64,000 bases of DNA from positions 18,900-82,899 of the forward strand of contig UQDF01000002.1 in NCBI GenBank assembly GCA_900539765.1. Reading direction: 5' to 3'. Source of the stretch: an uncultured Porphyromonas sp. (GTDB lineage: Bacteria > Bacteroidota > Bacteroidia > Bacteroidales > Porphyromonadaceae). This document shows, piece after piece, positions 53,143-61,730 of the stretch (positions are counted from its first letter, which is position 1; every line of letters begins with the position of its first letter). A program made the position numbers and the translations under genes. The notes under the pieces were generated by a model that worked only from the letters and a program-made list of their open reading frames with translations, did no database searches and had not been told where the DNA came from.

Positions 53143-54642
53143 TTACTCAAAGGGGAAGGTCTTGATGAGCTCCTCTGCCTTGTTCATCTGCTCGTACATG
53201 ACGACGTCATCCTCGACGCGAGGACATACCTTGCGGAAACTAGCGAGGAAGCCCTCGAGACGCTCCGAGGTCTTCATAGGACGACGGAATTCGATCGCCT
53301 GAGCTGCATTGAGTAGCTCGATCCCGAAGAGACGATAGAGGTTCGCGATGAGTGGCATAAGCTTGGTTGCCGCGTTGGCACCCATAGAGACGTGATCCTC
53401 CTGCCCATTGCTGGAGACGATGCTATCGCTAGCTGCTGAGTGGCAGTACATCTTATTTTGGCTGACCATAGCGGCAGCAGCATACTGCGGGATCATGAAG
53501 CCACTGTTGAGTCCAGGGTTGGCAACGAGGAACTCAGGCAGGTCGCGTAGACCAAGGATGAGCTGAGCGACACGACGCTCTGAGATATTGCCTAGCTCAG
53601 CGAGTGCTATAGCGAGGAAGTCGTAGACGATCGCTAGAGGCTGGCCATGGAAGTTACCACCTGATACGACCATATCGTCATCGGGGAAGACGGTGGGATT
53701 GTCCGTAACAGAGTTGATCTCAGTCTCTACTACACTGCGCACGTAAGCGATAGCGTCACGCGAAGCTCCGTGAACCTGTGGCACACAGCGGAAGCTGTAT
53801 GGGTCCTGTACCTGGGGCTTGGGCTTAGCAATCATCTCGCTGCCCTTGAGTAGCTCACGCATATGGGCTGCGACCTGTATCTGTCCCTGGTGTGGACGTA
53901 TCTGATGCAGACGATCATCGTAGGGAGCGTCTAGTCCAGCGAACGCCTCTAGTGAGAGTGCTGCGCACCAGTCAGCGGCTAGCTTGAGGCGCTCTGCCTG
54001 TATGAGGGCATAGACACCATGTGAACTCATAAACTGAGTACCATTGAGCAGGGCTAGACCCTCTTTGCTCTTGAGCTTGATGGGCTCCCAGCCAAACTTA
54101 GCGAGGACCTCGCAGGAGGGAAGCTTTTCACCCTTGTAGCGTACCTCGCCGTAACCGATGAGCGGTAGGAAGAGGTTAGCTAGAGGAGCTAAGTCACCTG
54201 AAGCACCTAGCGAACCGCGGTCATAGACGATGGGTAGGACATCCGCATTGAGCATATCAACGATGCGCTGTACGGTCTCTACCTGTACACCACTATTGCC
54301 GATCTGCAGGGCATGAGCCTTTAGAAGGAGCATAAGGCGAACGATGGGCTCTGCGACCTCGTCACCACAGCTACAAGCGTGGCTCTTGACAATGTTTTCC
54401 TGAAGCTTGGTGAGCTGATCAGGAGAGATGGTGCGGTTGCAGAGTGAGCCAAAGCCCGTGGTAACACCGTAGATAGGCTTGTCGACCTCCTCGACCTTGC
54501 GGTCTAGGTAGTTACGACAATGCTCGATACGCTTGACAGCCTCTGGTGAGAGGGTTAGCTCGAAGTGGTTTTCTAGATACTCTCGGCATAGCTCGATGGT
54601 GAGCTGCTCGCTACCGATGGCGAATGATTTGCGTGCTGACAT
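53143..54642 (-). CDS. hutH: Histidine ammonia-lyase
   Basis: First step of histidine breakdown: histidine to urocanate plus ammonia. The 499 residues match the family. The Ala-Ser-Gly triad that forms the MIO cofactor is A137-S138-G139 in DRGSLGASGDLAPLA. YGVTTGFGSL (about 58-67), QDPYSFRCVPQVHGA (about 280-294) and NPTVFPDDDMVVSGGNFHGQ are active-site parts. It is the last gene of ftcD-hutI-fchA-hutH, 6 bp behind fchA. Urocanate hydratase (hutU), needed next, is not in the window. Confidence 0.95.
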   Translation of the reverse strand: MSARKSFAIGSEQLTIELCREYLENHFELTLSPEAVKRIEHCRNYLDRKVEEVDKPIYGVTTGFGSLCNRTISPDQLTKLQENIVKSHACSCGDEVAEPIVRLMLLLKAHALQIGNSGVQVETVQRIVDMLNADVLPIVYDRGSLGASGDLAPLANLFLPLIGYGEVRYKGEKLPSCEVLAKFGWEPIKLKSKEGLALLNGTQFMSSHGVYALIQAERLKLAADWCAALSLEAFAGLDAPYDDRLHQIRPHQGQIQVAAHMRELLKGSEMIAKPKPQVQDPYSFRCVPQVHGASRDAIAYVRSVVETEINSVTDNPTVFPDDDMVVSGGNFHGQPLAIVYDFLAIALAELGNISERRVAQLILGLRDLPEFLVANPGLNSGFMIPQYAAAAMVSQNKMYCHSAASDSIVSSNGQEDHVSMGANAATKLMPLIANLYRLFGIELLNAAQAIEFRRPMKTSERLEGFLASFRKVCPRVEDDVVMYEQMNKAEELIKTFPFE

Positions 54643-54648
54643 GTTTCT

Positions 54649-55284
54649 TTATTTGCAAGCTTCCTTAGTATACTCTATGACCTTCGCCTCACGCTCGATC
54701 ACCTCACGCTCGAGACGATCAGCCTCTGCGGTCATATCTGCGACGAACTGCTCGTCCTTGATGGAGGTTAGGTTGATGCGAACGTTAAAGAGTGCACCGA
54801 TGATCGCATTGCGTGCTGACATCATAGCGACACAGCCATCGGTGACGGCGTTTTGGTTACCATTGGAGACAACCTCCTCGATATCGCTGAGCAGGCTGTA
54901 GACACGGCGAGCCACCTCCATAGGTACGTTGGCGGCAATCTTGGTGGCCTCCTGGATCTGCGCAGAGCGTGCAGCCTTCTGCTCGTCAGTCTCTTTGGGC
55001 ATTTGGAAAGCTGCAAAGACAACGTTGTAAGCCTCGCTATCACGATCTACATCGAGGATCAACTGCTGACGAATCTCCTGCACACGCTCGACGAGTTGCT
55101 TCATCTGCTCCTCGACCTCGGCATACTTCTTCTTGCCAATGGTGAGTCCTGCGACCATCTCCGTGAGAGCGGCTGCGATGGAACCACTGAGTGCTGAGAT
55201 GCTACCACCTCCAGGTACAGGATCCTTGCCTGCGGTGACGTCAAGAAGTCCCTTGACAGTCAAATCTGTTAGACTATTATTCAT
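54649..55284 (-). CDS. fchA: Formimidoyltetrahydrofolate cyclodeaminase
   Basis: Releases ammonia from 5-formimino-THF to give 5,10-methenyl-THF, following FtcD. The 211-residue stand-alone cyclodeaminase has PGGGSISALSGSIAAALTEMVAGLTIGKKKY (about 23-53), typical of the FTCD C-terminal family, plus a long helical rest. In mammals the two activities are fused; here they are two genes of one operon. hutH starts 6 bp after its stop and hutI ends 60 bp before it. Confidence 0.92.
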   Translation of the reverse strand: MNNSLTDLTVKGLLDVTAGKDPVPGGGSISALSGSIAAALTEMVAGLTIGKKKYAEVEEQMKQLVERVQEIRQQLILDVDRDSEAYNVVFAAFQMPKETDEQKAARSAQIQEATKIAANVPMEVARRVYSLLSDIEEVVSNGNQNAVTDGCVAMMSARNAIIGALFNVRINLTSIKDEQFVADMTAEADRLEREVIEREAKVIEYTKEACK

Positions 55285-55344
55285 AGGATGATTGGGATTG
55301 TTTGTTAGTTAATTAGCTGGGGTGCGACTAACCTTGCTAGAACG

Positions 55345-56619
55345 CTAGACGCTGGGGGCGGGTGTCACGAGTTTGTTTTCGTAAACGGTACCCGCCTTAA
55401 TGGTTGCTCGTACGAGGTTGACACCAAAGTGATAGGAGAGGAACTTGTACGAGGGGAAGCGTAGGAGCGCTAGGTCACCCGCCTTGCCTACCTCGATGCT
55501 ACCTATCTGATCAGCACGACCGATGGCAGCAGCGCCATTGAGCGTGAGTGCGGTGACAGCCTCCTCGACGGTCATACCCATATAAATAGTTGCTAGAGCA
55601 AACATGAGCGGGATGGAAGAGCTGAAGCAACTTCCTGGGTTAAGGTCGGAAGCAACGGCTACAGCACAACCTGCATCGATCATACGACGTGCTGGCGCGT
55701 ACTCTTCGCCTAGGCTGAAGGCAGTACAGGGAAGGCAGGTAGCCACCGTGTCGCTCTGAGCCAATGCTTGGATACCCTTGTCGGAGATCTGTAATAGGTG
55801 ATCTGCAGAGAGACATCCTAGCTCGGCTGCTAGCTCAGCACCGCCGAAAGAGACGATCTCGTCGGCATGCATCTTAACCTTGAGTCCCAGCTCCTTAGCA
55901 CGAGTCAAGAGGATGCGTGTCTGCTCATGGTCGAAGACTCCTTGCTCAGTAAAGATGTCGCAACACTCTGCCAAGCCTCGCTCTACGACTACTGGCATAA
56001 CAGTGTCACAGAGGTAGTGGATGAAGTCTGTGGAGCGTCCCTTGTACTCGGGCGGGGTGTCGTGCGCCCCCATAAAGGTGGGGTAAAGGTCTATCGGGTG
56101 CTGCTCCTGTAGCGTCCGAATGACCTCAAGCTGCTTGATCTCCGTGTCAAGCTCCATACCGTAGCCACTCTTAGCCTCGACGGTGGTGACACCCATAGAT
56201 AGCATCGCATCTAGATGTGCAGAGGCTCGCTGGGTAAGTTCCTCAGCCGTTGCGCTACGGGTCGCCTTCATCGTGTTGGCTATACCCCCTCCACGCTCCA
56301 TGATGCTCATATAGCTGTCGCCAGCTAGTCGCCACTGAAACTCGTCCTCACGATACCCCCCGAATATGAGGTGGGTGTGACTATCGACGAAGCCTGGCAG
56401 GACGCACCCGCCCTGAGCGTCATAAGCGACGCAGTCGGTGTGGTCTACTTGCTCAGCTTCTTGCATAGTCCCGACGAAGGCTATCTTACCTTGTCGTACG
56501 ATGATGGCGGCTGGTCCCTCGATGACTCCGATCTGGCGCATCGCTTCAGCACCATGCTGTGCGGTAGAGCCCGGACGGGTCACGATCTGACCGATATTGT
56601 ATAGGTAGAGATTGGACAT
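55345..56619 (-). CDS. hutI: Imidazolonepropionase
   Basis: Hydrolyses 4-imidazolone-5-propionate to N-formimino-glutamate. The 424 residues are amidohydrolase-like. The metal motif HxH is in GFVDSHTHLIFGGYRED (about 75-91). MGVTTVEAKSGYGM, MGAHDTPPEYKGR, MHADEIVSFGGAELAAELG (metal His) and ASDLNPGSCFSSS (metal Asp) follow in the proper order. It lies between ftcD (upstream, 155 bp, with a CTAG-rich stem-loop) and fchA (60 bp downstream). Confidence 0.95.
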   Translation of the reverse strand: MSNLYLYNIGQIVTRPGSTAQHGAEAMRQIGVIEGPAAIIVRQGKIAFVGTMQEAEQVDHTDCVAYDAQGGCVLPGFVDSHTHLIFGGYREDEFQWRLAGDSYMSIMERGGGIANTMKATRSATAEELTQRASAHLDAMLSMGVTTVEAKSGYGMELDTEIKQLEVIRTLQEQHPIDLYPTFMGAHDTPPEYKGRSTDFIHYLCDTVMPVVVERGLAECCDIFTEQGVFDHEQTRILLTRAKELGLKVKMHADEIVSFGGAELAAELGCLSADHLLQISDKGIQALAQSDTVATCLPCTAFSLGEEYAPARRMIDAGCAVAVASDLNPGSCFSSSIPLMFALATIYMGMTVEEAVTALTLNGAAAIGRADQIGSIEVGKAGDLALLRFPSYKFLSYHFGVNLVRATIKAGTVYENKLVTPAPSV

Positions 56620-56655
56620 TGGTTTTCAGTGGCTAGTTTTTAGTGGTTAGTGGTT

Positions 56656-56750
56656 AGAGAGTAGAGTTTCTAGGCTTTCTAGAAGCACTAGTGCCCCTAG
56701 TGATACTAGTTGTACTAGGGAGACTAGCTATCCTAGAGACTCTACTCTCT
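56656..56750. other. CTAG-rich multi-hairpin between ftcD and hutI
   Basis: Outer arms 56656-56674 and 56732-56750 pair over 19 bp with one mismatch. Inside are a perfect palindrome GCACTAGTGC (56685-56694) and CCCTAG/CTAGGG arms (56695-56700 / 56715-56720). Nine CTAG tetramers fall in 56656-56760. A possible branched RNA structure within the hut operon. Confidence 0.65.
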
Positions 56751-56774
56751 AGTTGGTAAAACGTTCTCTTTGTA

Positions 56775-57680
56775 CTATTCCATCATGCGGAGCTCGAGGA
56801 TCTGAGTCTCGCAGAAGTTCTCTATGCCGAGGTAGTACTCAGCGCAGTCGATGAGTGCCTTCATAGGTACGAGGCCGATGACCTCAGCACCAACGATCTC
56901 GACACCATAGCGACGAGCCTCCATACGTACCATCTCGTGAGCACGATAGACGGCTGTCTTGGTGTAGTCGGTGAGGTTCATAGAGACCTGCGTGATGTGC
57001 CTATCGGTCAGCTCTACGCCCATAGCCTTGCAGAAGCGTAGACCGCCACCGATGTGACGTACCTTCTTAGCAATCGCATCAGCGATAGAGAGATCAGAGG
57101 TGTTGAGGTTGACATTGTAAGCGACGAGTGGCATACGAGCACCGACAGCTACGACACCTGCTGTGGGATGAATGTCAGCTGGACCGAAGTCTGGGTGCCA
57201 CTCATCCTCGTGAATCTTCTCAGCCATACCCTCGAACTGTCCCTTGCGGATCTTAGCGAGGTTCTCACGATGAGGAGCTGAGGCACTCTTCTCATAGAGG
57301 AAGACAGGTACACCGATGCGCTCGCCGATCTCCTTACCGACCTCCTTAGAGAGCTCGATAGCCTCCTCCATCTCCATATTGCGAATGGGGATAAAGGGGA
57401 TAACGTCGACAGCGCCCATACGTGGGTGCTGTCCCTCGTGCTTGGTCATATCGATCACCTTGACAGCGATCTCGACAGCCTCGAGGACAGACTTGCGAAC
57501 AGCCTCAGGCTCGCCCATGACGGTCACCACGCAGCGGTTGTGATCCTCGTCATTGCTGTAGTCTAGGAGCTTAACCCCCTTAGTCTCTCTAAAGGGCTGT
57601 ACAATCTGCTCAATCTTTGCTTTGTCACGTCCCTCGCTAAAATTGGGGACACACTCTACGATCTTTGTCTGGATAGCCAT
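56775..57680 (-). CDS. ftcD: Glutamate formimidoyltransferase
   Basis: Moves the formimino group from N-formimino-glutamate to tetrahydrofolate, leaving glutamate. The 301 residues start with KIVECVPNFSEGRDKAKIEQIV (6-27), the hallmark of the transferase N-domain. DYSNDEDHNRCVVTVMG (about 40-56) and GQHPRMGAVDVIPFIPI (about 82-98) hold the catalytic His and folate-pocket residues. It ends near the length of the stand-alone enzyme, without a cyclodeaminase domain. It is the first gene of the hut run; no clear promoter box was found before it. Confidence 0.95.
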   Translation of the reverse strand: MAIQTKIVECVPNFSEGRDKAKIEQIVQPFRETKGVKLLDYSNDEDHNRCVVTVMGEPEAVRKSVLEAVEIAVKVIDMTKHEGQHPRMGAVDVIPFIPIRNMEMEEAIELSKEVGKEIGERIGVPVFLYEKSASAPHRENLAKIRKGQFEGMAEKIHEDEWHPDFGPADIHPTAGVVAVGARMPLVAYNVNLNTSDLSIADAIAKKVRHIGGGLRFCKAMGVELTDRHITQVSMNLTDYTKTAVYRAHEMVRMEARRYGVEIVGAEVIGLVPMKALIDCAEYYLGIENFCETQILELRMME

Positions 57681-57819
57681 TGTATTATCTATTTATAGTG
57701 TTGTGTTTTGATATCTAGGTAAGCCTTTTCGACAGGTCTCCTCAAACATTCCGCTAAGTTACTGATTATTTGAAGTACTGTCAAGCTTTTCAAGAGGGGA
57801 ATAGTACTAAAAGTGTGCG

Positions 57820-60327
57820 TCAACTCTTGTAGTAAGTACGCTTGATACGCGGTGAGAGCTTGGAGATGACTTCGTATGGTATGGTGCCGATACGCTCTGC
57901 GAGGTCACTCACCTGCAAGCCTGGCACGCCGAAGATGATCACTTCGTCACCCTCTGCGACCTTTCCTTGGAGTGCCGTGAGGTCGACCATACAGGTGTCC
58001 ATACAGACGTTGCCCACGATCGGACAGAGCGTGTCATGGATCATAACGCACCCCACGCCACAGCTGAAGCGTCTGTCATAACCATCAGCATAACCAATCG
58101 GTATGATACCGATCTGCCCGCCAGAGGCGACCTGTCCACGTCGTCCGTAGCCGATAGTCTCTCCGTCAGGGATCGTCTTGATCTGTAGGAGCGTGGTGCG
58201 TAGCTTAGCGACAGGCTCGAGGGTGAGACTGCCCGTAGCACTAATGCCATATAGTCCTACTCCTAGACGTACCATATCGTAGTGATGATGGTTGTATCGC
58301 TCGATGCCTGCTGTGTTTTGGACATGACGCAGAGGACGATAAGAGAGCTGACTCGTCAGGTAGTCGGCACCCTCGTCATAGAGGGCAAACTGCTGCTCCG
58401 TGAAGTCGCTCATCGTCGGCTCATCGGCAGCCGCTAAGTGTGTAAAGATGCTCTGCACCCGTATCAGTGGCTCCACCTCGTGTAGCGTCTGAGCCAGATG
58501 CTCTAGGGTCGATCTGTCTGGTGTGAAACCAGTACGGTGCATGCCTGTGTCTAGCTCGATATGAACGGGATAGTGGCTCAATCCCTGACGCTCCACATGA
58601 CGAGCAAACTCACGAAGTATGCGCTCATTGTAGATCTCAGGCTCTAGGCGACTCTGCGTCATCACCTCAAAGGCCTCGGCCTCGGGGTTCATCACGATAA
58701 TTGGTAGGAGTATCCCTTTGCTACGAAGCTCCTTGCCTTCGTCAGCTAGAGCCACCGCCAGAGCTGCTAGATCTTGTTGCTCCAAGGCTTTTGCCAGCTC
58801 ATAAGCTCCGATACCATAGCCCTGAGCCTTGGCCATTACGATGATACGTGTCTCCGCTGGTAGTAGCGCTTTGTAGCTCTTCAAGTTGCTCTCTAGAGCT
58901 TCGAGATCAATCTCTAGAATCGTCTCGTGCACCTGCTTAGCCAGGTGCTGTACGATGCGCTCGAACTGAAACTGTCTGGCACCCTTGACCAGGATCTCCG
59001 CCTGACTGATGGTGCCAAGCAGTTCATCGGCAAGGAGCTGATCGGTCGTCTCGTAGAAGGCGGTCTCCCCTCCCCCACTCCTCTGGAAGTAGTCCTGATA
59101 GTTGCACAGCTCGCGTCCTACACCGATAAAGAGCGTGTGGGGATACTGCGCGATCATCTCCCCCACCTGCTTGTAAAGGTCTCGTGGTAGCTGAGCACTC
59201 TGTAGGATATCAGAGAGGATGATGACCGCCTGCTGATGCGAAGTGGCGGTGCGCTGCTTCTGAAAGTCTAGCGCGATACGTAGCGAATTGATGTCGTTAT
59301 TGTACGCATCGTTGATCAGTCGGTTGCCCGCCTGCCCCTCCTTGACCTCTAGTCTCATCTCGATCGCCTCTAGCGTCGCAAAGCGCGCTAGCACCGCTTG
59401 GCACTGAGCCGTGGTGAGTGGCAGGAGACCAATGAGACAGAGACAGTGGGTAGCGTTTTGTATGGAGGCTTGATCCGCAAAGGGAATGGTTACCGTGCTG
59501 CTCTCGGTAGCATGGCTAGCTGTAATGGTTGTAGTGCCATCCCCTGAGTGGCTGTAGGAGACGTGATAGTAAGCTTTGCCTGGGGTAAGGCTCCAGCCGA
59601 TAGCTTTGTCCGAGAGTCCTAGGTTGTCAATGCCTCGCTGTATCTCATCACTATCGGCATCGTAGACAAAGTGGTCGGCATCGACAAAGAGCTGGAGCTT
59701 CTCCTCGATCTTCTGATTGAGTGAGACGAAGTTCTCTTGATGCGCAGCCCCAATGTTGGTCAAGATACCGAGTGTCGGCCTTATGATACGCTGGAGGCGT
59801 AGCATCTCCATCGGCATCGAGATCCCCGCCTCAAAGATAGCGAGCGTATGCTCCTCCTCCATATTAAGTATAGAGAGCGGGACGCCTAGCTGCGAGTTAT
59901 AGCTCTTTGGCGAGCGCACGATACGATAGCAACCTGAGAGGAGGTGGTAGAGAAACTCCTTGACGACTGTCTTGCCATTGCTTCCCGTGATGCCGATGAC
60001 TGTGTAGTCGTAGCGCATACGCCAGTGACTAGCGATCTGCTGGAGCGCACGGAGCGTCTCCTGCACCTGTACGATATTAGCATCAGGATAGCGCTCCACA
60101 TAGGGCTCGATCGGCTCGCAGATGAAGAAGGCGCGCACCCCATGCTCATAGAGCTGGGAGATGTATTTATGTCCGTCGCCCGAGGCGGTACGCATAGCAA
60201 AGAAGAGGCTGTCACTCGGAGAGGTGAGCTTACGACTATCGGTCAGGATATGTCGTATCGGACGCTCATCGACGATATGCGTCTGGATAGGACGAAGGTA
60301 CTCAAGGATGTTTTGCAGTGTAGACAT
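57820..60327 (-). CDS. murF-alr: Bifunctional UDP-MurNAc-tripeptide:D-Ala-D-Ala ligase/alanine racemase (MurF-Alr)
   Basis: An 835-residue fusion that makes D-alanine and adds D-Ala-D-Ala to the peptidoglycan precursor. The start is ATG 60327 (MSTLQNILEYLRPIQ), which avoids overlap with the GSCFA gene; the frame opens at 60390. The MurF part (about 1-455) has the P-loop VIGITGSNGKTVVKEFLYHL (about 104-123), NDAYNNDINSLRIAL and DILQSAQLP. The racemase part (about 464-835) has the PLP lysine in VMAKAQGYGIGAYELA (about 495-510), GMHRTGFTP, and the second catalytic Tyr in the GIIPIGYADGYDRR region. The fusion is known across Bacteroidota. Confidence 0.93.
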   Translation of the reverse strand: MSTLQNILEYLRPIQTHIVDERPIRHILTDSRKLTSPSDSLFFAMRTASGDGHKYISQLYEHGVRAFFICEPIEPYVERYPDANIVQVQETLRALQQIASHWRMRYDYTVIGITGSNGKTVVKEFLYHLLSGCYRIVRSPKSYNSQLGVPLSILNMEEEHTLAIFEAGISMPMEMLRLQRIIRPTLGILTNIGAAHQENFVSLNQKIEEKLQLFVDADHFVYDADSDEIQRGIDNLGLSDKAIGWSLTPGKAYYHVSYSHSGDGTTTITASHATESSTVTIPFADQASIQNATHCLCLIGLLPLTTAQCQAVLARFATLEAIEMRLEVKEGQAGNRLINDAYNNDINSLRIALDFQKQRTATSHQQAVIILSDILQSAQLPRDLYKQVGEMIAQYPHTLFIGVGRELCNYQDYFQRSGGGETAFYETTDQLLADELLGTISQAEILVKGARQFQFERIVQHLAKQVHETILEIDLEALESNLKSYKALLPAETRIIVMAKAQGYGIGAYELAKALEQQDLAALAVALADEGKELRSKGILLPIIVMNPEAEAFEVMTQSRLEPEIYNERILREFARHVERQGLSHYPVHIELDTGMHRTGFTPDRSTLEHLAQTLHEVEPLIRVQSIFTHLAAADEPTMSDFTEQQFALYDEGADYLTSQLSYRPLRHVQNTAGIERYNHHHYDMVRLGVGLYGISATGSLTLEPVAKLRTTLLQIKTIPDGETIGYGRRGQVASGGQIGIIPIGYADGYDRRFSCGVGCVMIHDTLCPIVGNVCMDTCMVDLTALQGKVAEGDEVIIFGVPGLQVSDLAERIGTIPYEVISKLSPRIKRTYYKS

Positions 60328-60346
60328 TATAGTTGTGTAATAGGGG

Positions 60347-61348
60347 TCATAACGATTCGACGATGGAGGGTATGCAGAGCTTCTCTCCATATTGCTCCTG
60401 ATAGAGTGCTATGCGCTCAGCTATCTGAGCCTGTAGTCGCTCCGCTCCGTGTGGCGTCTTAGGTCGATGCTGTGAGATCTTGCGCAGACGCTGAGCCGCC
60501 TGACGCATCTCCACCTCACGTGCCTCTTGGCTTGCCCAGAATGCGACGAAGTGATCTGCGATGTAGGCAACCGCTTCATCAGAGGGGTGAGTCAAGTCAC
60601 TAGCGTAAAAGCGGTAGTCCCGCAGTTCGTCATGTAGGATCTCATAAGCGGGGAAGTAGTGGCAGGCGGGTAGCTCCCGACAGAGCGTGTCGCAGAGGAT
60701 ACGAAGCTTGCTCTTTGACAAGTTGCTCTCAGCCAAGCCGTCCTGTAGGTAGCGCACGGGACTGACCGTCAAGATCACCTGCAGCGGATGCTTTGTAAGA
60801 AGCTGAGAAAGTGTCGCAAGCATACGCTCCTGCAAGAGGTCAAGGGAGAGGTCCCGCCTATCGAAGAGACGTGCAGGGAGTTGCTGGCAATTTGCCACGG
60901 CACGGCCACCCTCTGCCAAGTAATAAACCTGTGTAGTGCCCAGTGTGATCCAGAGCCAGTCCGCCTCCGCTAGCTGGCTATGAGCTGTATGCCATAGCTG
61001 ATCGGTCGCCTCTTGCACCTCATCGAGACTCTCGCCATAGATCGCACTATGGTGGCGCAGACTATAATAAAGTCCGTCACGCTCTATAATATAAGGAGTG
61101 TAATTGAGTCGGTGCTGCTCATCGAGGAGCAGATCCTCCAGTGTATCGCAGATGCTGATCGGGTTATAGAGCGTACCATACGGATTGACCAGTACGTCAT
61201 ACCCTAGATGTCTCATACGCTCGCCTATATGCTCACTAAAGCAGGAGCCAAGCGTCAGGATACGATCCCCATAGCGCCCCGCTATAGCTGTCGGCAGAGG
61301 GGCTATCTGAATCGGCGTGAACCACTGTATGGATCGGGAGGTGAGCAT
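60347..61348 (-). CDS. GSCFA-domain protein
   Basis: A 333-residue protein of the GSCFA family, named for the motif seen here as ILTLGSCFSEHIGERMRHLGYDVLVNPYGTLYNP (about 30-63). It resembles SGNH/GDSL-type hydrolases: GSCFS carries the serine. WLWITLGTTQVYY and VILTVSPVRYLQDGLAESNLSKSKL (about 195-219) would be later blocks, and DLTHPSDEAVAYIADHFV near residue 265 holds an Asp-x-x-His pair. The substrate is unknown; a carbohydrate or cell-wall ester is a reasonable guess from its place 19 bp before murF-alr. Proven activity for the family is scarce. Confidence 0.85.
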   Translation of the reverse strand: MLTSRSIQWFTPIQIAPLPTAIAGRYGDRILTLGSCFSEHIGERMRHLGYDVLVNPYGTLYNPISICDTLEDLLLDEQHRLNYTPYIIERDGLYYSLRHHSAIYGESLDEVQEATDQLWHTAHSQLAEADWLWITLGTTQVYYLAEGGRAVANCQQLPARLFDRRDLSLDLLQERMLATLSQLLTKHPLQVILTVSPVRYLQDGLAESNLSKSKLRILCDTLCRELPACHYFPAYEILHDELRDYRFYASDLTHPSDEAVAYIADHFVAFWASQEAREVEMRQAAQRLRKISQHRPKTPHGAERLQAQIAERIALYQEQYGEKLCIPSIVESL

Positions 61349-61378
61349 CTAGTGAAGTATCAAGGCGCAGAGCCACCA

Positions 61379-61386
61379 CAAAGGTA
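61379..61386 (-). promoter_or_regulatory. Likely promoter -7 box of the GSCFA-murF-alr genes
   Basis: Minus strand TACCTTTG, 31 bp before the GSCFA start. It directly follows the T-run of the upstream terminator. Confidence 0.55.
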
Positions 61387-61387
61387 C

Positions 61388-61422
61388 AAAAAAGCGGGTA
61401 GCACTCGTCTGAGCACTACCCG
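61388..61422 (-). terminator. Terminator of the outer-membrane protein pair
   Basis: Arms CGGGTAG (61395-61401) / CTACCCG (61416-61422) with an inner CTC/GAG stem; on the minus strand it is followed by CTTTTTTG. Confidence 0.78.
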
Positions 61423-61468
61423 TAGTTCAGGAGGAGTAAAGCATAAAATTGCTAGCTTCTATCAATCT

Positions 61469-61629
61469 CCACGTAGGAAATCGAAAATCCTCACGTGGTT
61501 ATTTTTTATTCTCCACGTGGGCGAGAAACATTTCCTCCGAAGTTTCATTTCGCCCCTACGTAGGAAATGTTTCGTCCCCACGTGGGGATTTTTCCGTTCC
61601 TCCCTTGGGATTTGGAAATTCCCACGTGG
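61469..61629. repeat. 22-bp phased palindrome array, copy C (one centre unit)
   Basis: Cores at 61469, 61491, 61513, 61556, 61578, a degenerate one at about 61602 (CCCTTGGG), and 61622. Steps are 22, 22, 43, 22 and then 44 (2 x 22). The centre has one CCTCCGAAGTTTCATTT unit instead of two, so the central step is shorter by exactly 21 bp than in copies A and B. Confidence 0.85.
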
Positions 61630-61730
61630 AGATTGACTTTTTGAAGCAAGCGGAGGAGCGACAGGTCTACAGATCGAGACCATTATCGCTCCTCCGCTCT
61701 TTACCCTATAAGGGGTCAGTGGACTTTTCC

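Larger units (their letters stand above)
61349..61730. other. Intergenic region with palindrome array C (382 bp)
   Basis: Holds the promoter box of the GSCFA-murF operon (61379-61386), the overlapping terminator of the leftward barrel-protein pair (61388-61422) and the palindrome array C (61469-61629). Confidence 0.7.
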
